NCBI RefSeq assembly: GCF_000003815.2
Contig: NC_049990.1
Span: forward strand, 18,667,248 to 18,731,247
DNA from: Branchiostoma floridae
Taxonomy: Eukaryota > Chordata > Leptocardii > Amphioxiformes > Branchiostomatidae
Reading direction: 5' to 3'
Length of the DNA: 64,000 nt
Part shown: positions 51,601 through 63,600 of the stretch, in pieces
How positions within the stretch are numbered: the first letter of the stretch is position 1
Layout: the number at the start of each line of letters is the position of its first letter
Translations under genes and position numbers: made by a program
Notes under the pieces: model-generated
Database searches by the model: none
The model's input: only the letters and a program-made list of their open reading frames with translations
What the model was told of the DNA's origin: nothing

Positions 51601-54600
51601 AAAAATCTCTTGGCTGGCCTACCCTAGCACAGAGGAGACAACAAGCATGACTAGCTCTCATGTTTAAGGCAGAGATGTTAATCTCGTTGCCTTATCCATT
51701 CACAGTATTCTTACAAAAAACAACAACAACACAAGAGATCACCACCAGCATTTCCACATGTCACACCTTATTTGGTAGAATATAATTCTTGTACTAGTTT
51801 GGCATTGTATACAATGTCATGTATATGTATCTATAGATTATTAATTTGTTGTGATCTGTTATTAACCTGGTAGGTATATATGTACAATAAATGTCTTCAT
51901 TCAATTATTTGTTACAGGAGCCTTGTAGACTTCAACACCCTGACTCGTGGATATACTGTGTGTCTTTGGCTCTTTGCTATACCAACCGGGCAAGACAGGA
52001 ACTACTACCTGGATTTTACCGGAGACCACCATAACTCCTGGGGCTTCAGTCTGTACCACGATCCTGTGGAAAAGCATCACGCTGTTGTCGTATCTACACC
52101 AGACCATAGCTGGAAGGTGAGATTGGTCGTTATATGATTATGATATTGATCATGTCTGTTATGTATAATGCTAATGGTTATATTGTATAAGATACGGGTA
52201 GGATGACTGTGTATTATGTGATGACTGTGTATTATGTGAGAATGTTCTGCTAGAGAAGCATTGTATGTCTTTAAAGCTAAACGACTGCAACAGTTGCTCA
52301 ATATTTTCTGACAACGTTTTCGGAGCAAAGGTAATTTGGTACATTCAGTATTTTATCCGATTCTTGTAGCAAGCAGTATGGGAGACTTGATGCGTTACTT
52401 TACATGACAAGTAACATCATTTCTGGTACAAACATACAAACAGCTAAGGCTGAGCCAGAGGAAAAATATACATTTATGCGATGTTTTTTTTTTTTCGTAT
52501 GCCAGGTGACGTTTCCACCTTACATATACCGATGGACCCACGTGGCTTTTGGCTTCAACCCTAAAAACGCGTCTGTTTCCCTCTTCCTGGATGGAATGTT
52601 TTATAAAACGTCAACCGATCCTGTGGACAGAGCAGAGGAGCCGATCGATCGTAGTGGAATCAAGGTAAGGCAATATTGATTTGATTATATGATGACATCC
52701 TCAGGAAACACTAATAATAGTGATGTGGGCATGCCAAGGAAAAAAAGATTGACCAAGAAAAAAGTTGCCTTCAGTTTGAAAGTGGTGAGGTCTTTGATTT
52801 TTAATGTTTTGACCGGAAATGGTGAAGTTGTGGAAATGCCCCTGTCCTCAGTGCTGAAAATTGTGATGTTGTAAAAAAAATGGCCCCTGTCTTCAGGGCT
52901 GAAAATAGTATCAGAATTTATTTGTCAATTTCAATTGTCAGTATTGATTTAACCCTTAGGAGCAAATAAGTGAAGCTGAACTTATCAGACGTAAAAACAA
53001 TAATTATGTAATTAAAAAAACTTTGCGCCATCGATAATTGCATAACATAAGACAACTTCTGCCATCCACCCGGCCCCCGTGTATTAAAAGGGGCCGTGTA
53101 CTAAAGATAGCTTTAAATATATTGGCACATATACATTTATATTTAATTTTTTAGCACTTGGCAGTGGCTGGCTATGTTACACACAACGACATGTTATATA
53201 TAGATCTTGATCTAATTCATATTGACGTCATAACTTTGGCCAACGTCGGACAACTGTGCATACCAACAGGTTGGCTGTCCGAAGTTTGCATAATGTCATG
53301 GTTAGAATGACGTCATAACTTAGGACAACTTTTGCCATCTCCCGGCTGTCTAAAGTTTGGATGATGCTATGGTTAGGATGAAGATGATGCCAAAACTTAA
53401 CTTACGTTAGGACAACTTCATCCACTTCCTCACCCTGATACTTGACAAGGATGGGAAAGTCATGTTTAGTGCCTTCCCTAAGGGCGTTGACACGGTCATT
53501 TTAAGAAAGCTAAATTGAGGTTGTATGTCATAGGGACAAAGTATAACTTGTAGCAAAATCACCCGTGGTTATGAATCTGCTTATCTGCAAAGTTCTAACA
53601 GCATTGATACATTGGGAAGGATGGTCATGGATTTTTATTTCCCCTTTGCAAGGCTGCATTTGGTGCCCGCTACGCTGCACATATATCCTCACTGCCTAGC
53701 ACAATGATGCTGGATGAGTTCAGATTCATTGAGAGACAGCTCACAGCAGAAGAAGTCTTCATCGCTTTCCGTCAGTATCATTTTACTTATACCATTACCA
53801 TGTTGTACCATTTGCGTGCATTGCTAACTTAGTAGGATTTCTTAGTACAATACTTGAACACTTGTGATTTGAAAGACGTCAGATGATATCAATGGTAAGA
53901 CTTGAACATTTTATTGGCATTGGATATGATTATACTTATCAACAGCTCAATGAAGAACTTCATTGCACAGCAATTTCATACACGCTCCTATTAATGTAAC
54001 TCTCTCTATATATCAACACTTTAGGATCTCCTTTGGGATCGACCATACCGACGCTGTGCATGCTTTGTGGAGGACTTGCACCAGGCTCAAAGGTGGTAAA
54101 CATCAAGTACGATCCAACCTTACCTGCACCCGTGTCATACCAAGAGTCAAATGACACAGCCTTTTCTGTGGAAGACGGATCATTACAGATTCTCAGCTAC
54201 AGGACTTTCCTACAATATTCTTACAATGGTCTAAGGATAGGATCAGCGTTTACCTTAGGCTTCTGGCTTACGGTGGACCGTGAGTTACAAGGCTCTACTT
54301 TGGTGCTGACCATAGCTGAGAAAGGTATATGGGTCTCTCTCGTCAACAGTACATCTGAAGAGGCATATCTGTCCGTCAGTACAATTTTGCCTGCAGGAAT
54401 AGTTGCAATAGTTAACATATCAATCTCTTGTCACAAACCGATGCTGGTACTGGCCAAGTGGGTGGATGAGAATCTGTCAGTTCATGTCAATGGAGACCCT
54501 GTTGGTAACAATAGGCAGGAACAGGAAAGCTGGGCAGAATATTCCGACGGAGTGGTAGAAGCACTTGGGGCAGATAGCGGTACTGAAGGCCCACTGTTCT

Positions 54601-57600
54601 CACTCAAAAGTGTGCTCTTCTGGGATGGTGTCATACCGACAACGAGAGCACTTGGTGAGTAAAAATGTACAGAAGTTTAACATAATCGACATTGAAAATT
54701 GAAAGCATACCATCCTGCTTGGTGTTATTCTAAATTCTTAGGAGGCTGATTTCTATTGAAAATCATTTTTCAGAGGAACTTACGGGAGCACATGAGGAAC
54801 ACAAGTGGGACTTTTCCAGCAACCCTGACGGACTTCACTTAAATGGATATGCAGGTATTTATATTGTCTCTCCGTGCGTCAAAGATATTTTGTTTGAAAT
54901 TGGATGATAGCGATGGAAAAGTTGTACAAGTAAGACACATCGCACTGCCCTATTACTCAGATAGGTACCTATATGCTGAATATTCAAGGTTTTCATCAAA
55001 CAGTGACTACTTTTTAAAGGTAAACAAACACACGTACCTCCAAATATTCTATGGCTATCAGTAGTCACTGTTTCATGAAAATTCTATCAACTGTGCACCT
55101 ACGTGAGTTATGAATCTCTTCACTTGTCAGTTACTCCAAATTTTCTTCAAGCAATGACTGTTTTGAAAGGTAAGGTACATACCTCTAAATTTTCGACAGT
55201 TAACAGTCCATCTTGTTCACGGAGAGTAACGTAGTCTCGATCTTGCGAGACAGTGCGAGACTAGGTCTGGCTTGCGTAGATCATCTGTGCCCTCTCCCCG
55301 CCTCCTTGCGGAGTAGGGGTAAGTAGGACTTGGGCAGCTCCCAACCCTCATTGCGGTTCAGCTTCGCACCTTCCAGCTGGATGTTGATGGCCTCCTTAAT
55401 CTTTCTGTTGGCCTTGCGTGCTTCCAGGTCAATGATTTCGATATGTCACCTGTCAATACTTTCAGATGGTGACTTTATACCGCTTGGAATGGAGTCATGG
55501 GGCATCTCCGATGACCAGCTCTCGGCCACTCATTGGAACACGAATCCAGCAGCCAGCCGCCTGAATACAATGAGCAGGGTCGATGACCCCAATGGTGGAG
55601 GCTGGTGTGCAACTGGAGCTGACCAATGGCTACAGGTGAGATCATGACCATGATGTATCTGACCTCAGTATTTAGTAGTTTTGTTTTACTTTGCGTACAC
55701 GATTACGCTTGTCGTAATTTACGGTGAACTTTACGATGCCGGTACTGTATGTATGATTAGTTGCATGCTTTTATCTCTTTATTCATATTGCTGATTGCCA
55801 ATATCATGGTACTATTTGAAAAAAAAAATGTTACATGTATCTACGAATGGGAGTTTATGATTATTTACATAAACTGTTTTTGTTACTTGCATTCATCTAG
55901 GTTGACTTGGGGCGAAGAACCTACGTCAAAGGTGTATTGACGCAGGGACATAGTGACTCAGGAAGGGTGACGTCATACCACCTATCCTTCAGTCTGGACG
56001 GTGAAGAGTTTTCCGTCTACAGTGTCGAGAGTGACGGCAGCCCTACGGTACAATCCTTAACATCAGAGTGGTGACTTTGATACGACAAAGACGTTTTCCA
56101 CTTTAAATGTCAATAATGAAAGTTGTGCTTTTGAGAATGTATCTCTGATGTCCAGAAATGTGTACAATATCTGACATTGATATGGTGTCCTATATATATA
56201 TATAACTAGCTAATGCAATATGGTGAAGTGCATGAGCCTATGATGTACGTAGTAGGACAATATTCATGCACGTCAGAGCAATACTAAACATTTATTAGGT
56301 TATCATACGTGCATAAACCAGTAATACCATGTAAGGCCATGCTGATTTAATTATATGGATGGCATCATCTGGGAACACTTGAACTGATGCGTCTGAATAA
56401 AAAAAAGTTTGGCCAAAAATGTTGCCTTCAATATGAAAGCAAGTGGGTAGAAAGGTTGAACAAAAAATACACTGGAGCATGGTAAACAACAAAGTCTTCA
56501 TTTTTCACATCTTCTTCTTTGACTGTGGAATAGACCTTGGCATTCTGTGACATCAGTATACATTTCCCAATACCTTTTCAACCTAAAGCATATAACTTGT
56601 ACAAATGTACATGTATTTGCTCATTGTGCAACTGCTTTGTACGATTTACAGTATGGTTGAAAGTTTCTTTGAAACAGCCACAGATGTCATATATATGATA
56701 AAGCCAACATGGCCAAAGGTTCTAATTAGCACTTGCACAAGGCAACCAGGAATGGAATGGAATGGAATGGAATGGAATGAATAACAATATTGCTGTATAC
56801 TATAATTTAGTTTTAAACTGATATGAGGTTATACCAACCACCACAGGTGTTTGTTGGGAATGACGACACCAGCACCATCGTACGGCATGTCCTGGACCAA
56901 GTCGTGGTTTCTCGGTTTGTCCGCTTCATTCCCAAAACGTGGAACGCAGGCATCTGTATGAGGGTAGAGGTTTTTGGATCTGTAGGGGAGACAAAGAGTA
57001 AGTATTGTGATGGTGTTTAATACGTGCCAATGTCTCAGCTGCCCGGATCACACAGTACAATTGTCGTTCGATCACGTAAGGCAATGTTTGGGAAGCCATG
57101 CATGTTTCTTGCAGAGTTCAGCTGTCTTCATCCACAAAAGGCTGTGTTAAAGCCTTATCGGTGGTTGGTTATGACACAGCCTACTTGAATCAAAATCATA
57201 TGTCAAAACTTCATGACGTATGGGACCGAGCACTAAGCCAACTACATGACATTGTATATATAATGTATGCCGTATAATGTAAGTAATTGGCAAAGGCTTC
57301 ATACAACCTCTGTGAAAGAGACTGATTTGCCAGTGTTCATTTACCAGGCGGTTTCATAACAGGATAGTTCAAGATATTAATGAAAGATCTCGTGACTTGA
57401 CAAAAGAAAACTTAGGCTTTCAATTGTCTTCCAGTTTAAGTGCAATATTTGTGTGTCATGCTTTATGAACATATCTTTGTCATGACTCTTTGTTGTGGGA
57501 ATACTTCGCAAAATGTTCTGAAGAAAATGACAGTGATCCGCACTAGGATCCAGCAAACATTTTTAAGCATAAATGAATGTTGAACATATTATTCAGAATT

Positions 57601-60600
57601 TTCATCTAACATAATGATTAACTGCTGGTATTTTCAGGCATTGACACCAACATTGCGATCGGAAAATCTACAACCCAGTCCAGTACGACACCGGGTTGGG
57701 ACTCCTACAAGGCAGTAGACTCCAACAAAAGACCGTACTCCGATAGCGACTCGTGCATACACACTGTCGCCGAAAATGACCCTTGGTGGTCTGTGGATCT
57801 AGGGCAGGTGACACCAATAGACAGAGTAGTTATCTACAACCGACAGGATCGGGTGACTGAGCACAGGATAAATCCGTTCAATGTTCACATCGGGTCGAAT
57901 GTAAATGTACATGAAAACGATAAGTGTGGAGAAGACCATATCATCGCGAGGGGACAGGCTGCAGTGACTGTATACTGTGGTGGAATGGAGGGAAGATACG
58001 TTGGAATCCGCCTGCCAGGGAATAGAATCCTAAATCTGTGTGAGGTGGAAGTTTACTCTACCAGTTTGAACCTGGCACAACAAGGTAAGTGGCAATTGGC
58101 CCATTTCAGATACCGCTGCCATTTTGAATTCTCACAGTACAGTGTCAAAATTTGCACTACATTGAGACTTGTAAATCCCTTATTACGTTTAGGTATGCTG
58201 TCTTTGGTTGTAAGTTTCGACCCTCTAAGGTGAAATACTGCAGCAGTAGTTGTGCCTGTTACGTAATTTAAAAAAAAAGCAAATATTGTGTTGTAGATAT
58301 TTTGGCTTGATGCTTTTGCAGTTTCTGTCGGGTGACTACAGAACATGTTTATACGTTCTAAAATTTTGTACTTTGCATCGGTTGAACCACGTTAAACCAC
58401 ATACAAATGCTAGATTTCTGTACACAATGATGAAAAAACAACAATATGTGCGTTTTGTGGGGTTTAATCGATAGAAGAGATTGTATTTTGTTTTGTATCG
58501 GTTTTGTTTTTTCGGGACATTTAGAAGCAGAACACCTTGGAACCATTCATAGACATAGTTTTCTTTAGCTTGTGGAAATTGAACATTTTGCATGCGCAAC
58601 TGCTTCCTAACGTCAGTTTTATATTTATTTCATGCAAAAGGTGTTGTGAGGTGGCGCAATGATAATCAATGTGGACTGGGTTACCCTGCGCCAGACGGCA
58701 GACCCGCTGAATGCCACCCTTCGCACGGCAACCCTTGCTGCTCCATGGTGATGTTCTGTGGTGACACTGCGGATCATTGTGCTTGTCCAAACTGTGTGGA
58801 GTCCAGGAAGGAAGGTTTGTGTATACTACCCTGTGGGTTCCATGTTAGGACCTGCTGTGTGATGCTGAAAAAGCTTTGTTGATACCAGAAATAAGGAACA
58901 GAGAGAGAAGTTTTCAGTTTCTTTATTCCAGGGTGACCTTTATACTGAGTTCTGTACCGTTACCAGTAGTAATTCCTAAATCCACACTGCCCCTTCACAC
59001 TCAGCCACTTCCCAGGACACGCCGTGTGCGGGTCCCACAAACCACCACACTCAACCATGTCCAGGAATATATGGAGATATTCGAGACCGAGATATGGAGA
59101 TATTCATCGTGGCCAGATATTCCTGTATATGGCCCGAGCATGTCAAGTTTCGCGGATGTGTCAGTAACCAGTATTCCCCGGAAATTCTGATTGTAGTGTG
59201 GTGGTTTCCTGAATTTGTGCCCTATCCAGCTTGCAGGACCATTTTCGTTTGAGGATCTGGCTCCCAACAGGTCTTTGTTCTTCTCTGTCCACAGCTGCAG
59301 TTTGCTGATCTTGTCTGATAGCTTGATTTGTTTTAAACCTGCAGGGGGGGACTTCAACGTGGCGGAGGGAAAACCTACCAGACAGTCCAGTACAGGCCAC
59401 GGTGGTGTCTCCTCCAGGGCAGTGGACGGAAACAGAGCACAGAACTGGCAAAGCTATTCATGCATGCACACTAATGTAGAGTATGCTCCCTGGTGGTCTG
59501 TGGATTTAGGAAATGTGGGCCCCGTTGATAGAGTGGTCATCTACAATAGACTGGACGGCAATCCGTTGTACATCAATCCGTTCAATATCCACATTGGGAA
59601 CTCTCCAAATGTAGAGGAAAATGGAAAGTGTGGAGGAGATTACAACATGACTTTAACGCAGAGCACCCTAACGGCTTATTGCGGTGGAATGGAAGGAAGA
59701 TACGTGGGGATAAAGCTGGTACCGCTCTCAACAACGAGAGTTTTACATGTATGTGAAGTGGAAGTCTACTCCAGCAGTATTAGTAATGTACAACAAGGTA
59801 AGAATCTAGAGTGTGGTGCTCAGTTTCATTATTGTAGAGTGGAATTTGTTATCACCAAGTACAGTAGGGGCATCTTCTCTGGGTAGTTTTAAAGAACGCT
59901 TGCAGATAGATGTGCAAAAGTTAGGGGTAACGAGTCGTTCGGTGTAATATAACCAGCTGCTGCTGCGCCTCGTGCTTACGAAGCTGGTGTGTTACACCGA
60001 ACGGCGGTTATACCGGCCATATAGATATGATATGCTTTTTTATAATTTTGTAATATAACTGAATTAGCAATAAATTGATGGTAATTTAATGTGCTGATAT
60101 GGATGATTATTAGATCCTCATTGTAGATGTCTATGAGCGTCAGTATTTATTTTTCGGGGTGTGGTGGTCGTGGGTTGGGGCACTGATTTGAGATTTTCAA
60201 CACGGGCCAAGTTTCTATATGCCGGGATATCGTTTCTGAACGCCTACGCACCATACAAATAAACACCGACACTAGGAGTCTGCACAGGAAAGTTTCAATG
60301 ACATATTGTGACCCTTTTCTACTGAGCAAACTCCTTGTCCATCTCATGTGCCAGTCATAATTACGCCAGTGCCCGTGGGATATCCAAGTTCAAGACATAT
60401 ATGCTACTACCTATGAACTTGATCTCTTTTTATTACCAGTGACGAAGGGAATACAATGTTCCATACCACAACCAGTGGGTATGGAATCGGGCTCCCTTCC
60501 AAACGACAAAATTACTGCGTCCTCCCGCGCCGGTTCCAACTACGACGCAATCTACGGAAGGCTGAATCAGTACGGTTTTAGTGGTACAGAGGGGGGCTGG

Positions 60601-63600
60601 GGACCATCGCAAGACAACATAAACCAATGGCTTCAGGTGATTTCAATTTATTGGTCTATGGTAGATTGAATGATGTTGTAGAGTCGATGTAGATTAGACA
60701 TCCAGGTAATAAGCTACGCCCAAAAGTAGTTACGTACTCAAGCAACGGGATATGGTTTTGGAAACGGTCAGACGTTTCAACTGTTATCCAGCAGTTTTCA
60801 TCAGAATTGTTCGCATGGTCTTGCATTGAACATATCCGTTAAAAGAAAGACTGTATTATTGTATATATCTGTATTATTGAATGAATGAAAGACCTTTATT
60901 GTACATTCATGCCTCGACGGGCTAGGTACAGGTCACTGATAACAGACATGACTGATAACAGACATAACAAACATATGCAAAAACAACAAGATACAATTAA
61001 CTAGCTGAAGGTACTAAGCTAACAGGATGGTCGACATCTTCTCGCTTCTTTGTACAGGTGTAGATATAGGAACAGATAATGTTTGATATACAGGGTTTGT
61101 CTAGGCGCATCAAAAATAGAAATTTATCCGTTGCATTAAGGTGTGCAAAATATGGGAACTCTTTTCTTATATATTCATAAAGCACAATCCGTTCATTATG
61201 GTACAGTTTACAGTGTAAAATAAAATGCTGTTCATCTTCTACTTGTTGCAAATCACAAAATTGGCAGACTCTATGCTGCAGAGGGGTGCGGTTGTGCCTT
61301 CCAGTTTCGATATGTAACTTGTGGCAACTAATCCGGAGTTTAGTGACAGCCATTGTTGAATTCACCGTGGACTTTTCCTTTCAGATGAAAATGACATTGA
61401 AGACAGAAAATTAAGAGCACAACAAATTGACTAATACTTGAATTCATGACGGAAATGTGTAGATATCAATCAATACATCTTCATGTTCCTAGTATTAACA
61501 ATGATTTGAAATGTGACAAAAAATTACGAAAATCAATTACCTTTTATTTTGTTTTTGAATTCGAAATTTTAATGCTAACCATGGACAAACTTTCTTGTCG
61601 TCAATGAATGATTTAGATCGTGCAATTCTCCAATCTTTCAGGTGGAGGTAGGGCTGGCGCTTTCCGTCACTGGAGTCATCACACAGGGCAGCTCTGAGGC
61701 ATCAGAATGGGTCACGTCATATAAACTGCAATTCAGTATGGATGGAAGTAATTGGGTTACCCAAATGGACCAATCAGGTGTCGAGCAGGTGGGAACATTA
61801 TCTGTTGTTTTCATTCCTTTCATTTAAAAACCAGCTAAAATTTTAAACTGTTGCCAAATCGAGGCGCTGGGTATAAGAATGACATAAGTTTAGAAATCAT
61901 TACACTTTCGAATTCATTCTGGTAGTTGTTAATCCCTTCTTTTAAAAGGTAATTCCTTTGGAGGGCAATGGTAACTACTTCTTCAACGGGGTTTGAACAC
62001 ACGACACTACTTACTGAATTTACTAGAAAAGATATATAATCTAGTTTACATGTAACTGTTATATCCAACACAAAAAAATTGAACTCACCCAAATTTTCTA
62101 CTAAACAGCACTTGTCTTACTACATGCAGCTGCAGCTTAAGTCAAAAACAGTATTTTTTAATAAATGAACTGTCCACTGCTGCCGTGACGTCACGTTATG
62201 CAGATAGAACACGTGACTCAGTGTGCAGTGGATCATACGTTGCAGGAAGATTTTTGTTGGTCATGATTAACATGGTATTTTTCTACTTTAGATCTTTGAA
62301 GGGAACTTTGACCGAAACACCATCGTGACTGCTACTCTGCCCGCTCCTGTTGCTACACGCTATGTACGGTTTTTGCCTCAGACATGGAAAAACAAGATAC
62401 GTATGAGGGTTGAAATTCTTGCTTGCAGCAAGGAACCTAACCTAGGACGTATCTGTAAGTTTGTCTCCATTTGTCTACCATTTGTCTAAACGCAATAATT
62501 CATTTGGCTCTTAGAGGACACTGGATATTTTAACTATGATTGCTGTAATAATCCAACATCTATAATGCTTTATGTCAAAGCAAAATGCCCAATGAACCTG
62601 TTTGTTACGTCAGTTTGTTACGTCAGTTTTACCTAGTATTATAGATGTTTGCATTGATGTCAGTCATTCAATTTTCTTTTGGATTGGATTGTGCATGTAA
62701 TAATTTGCTTCCAAAGCTTGGACCAGTCTTTTCTTATGATTTGGCAGGGATGGACACCAACGTGGCAAAGGGAAAACCTACCAGCCAGTCTTCTACAGTT
62801 CACGGTGGCGTCTCCTCCAGGGCAGTGGACGGAAACAGAGTACAGAACTGGCAAAGCTATTCATGCATGCACACTAATGTAGAGTATGCTCCCTGGTGGT
62901 CTGTGGATTTAGGAAATGTGACTCCCGTTGATAGAGTAGTCATCTACAACAGACTGGATGCCCAAACGTTGATGATTAATCCGTTCAATATCCACATTGG
63001 GCACTCTCCAAATGTAGAGGAAAATGAAAAGTGTGGAGGAAACTACAACATGACTATCACACAGAGCAGCCTAACGGTTTATTGTGGTGGAATGGAAGGA
63101 AGATACGTGGGGATACGGCTGGTACCACTCACAACAAGGAGAGTTTTGAATTTATGTGAAGTAGAAGTTTACTCCAACAGTCTATATAATATACAAGAAG
63201 GTAAGAATCTAGAGTGTGATGCTCAGTTTTGGTTCGTGGGCCAGGATATGTTTTAATTTTTTGTTGGTATGTTTTTGCACGACAAAATGTTATTGTGCTG
63301 ATATAGGAAAAATTGATGCTAATGTGCTGATAAATAGCTTAAGTAGAAATAGATTTAGACGCTATTTCCCTTTCGATTTATCAATAAATCTCATTTTCCT
63401 TATCTGTTAAGTATACAATTATTATGTATACCACTACTGCTTTACTTTGCAATTAGCCATCGTGAATGAACTTGCAATAAAGATAATGTGCCCTTTGCAG
63501 GCGTCTATGAGCGCAAGCATTTACTTGGGGTTGGGGGAGGTCGCTGATGTGTTGTTTTCCATATGGACTATAGGTTCTCTAAATATATGTACCAGGGAGT

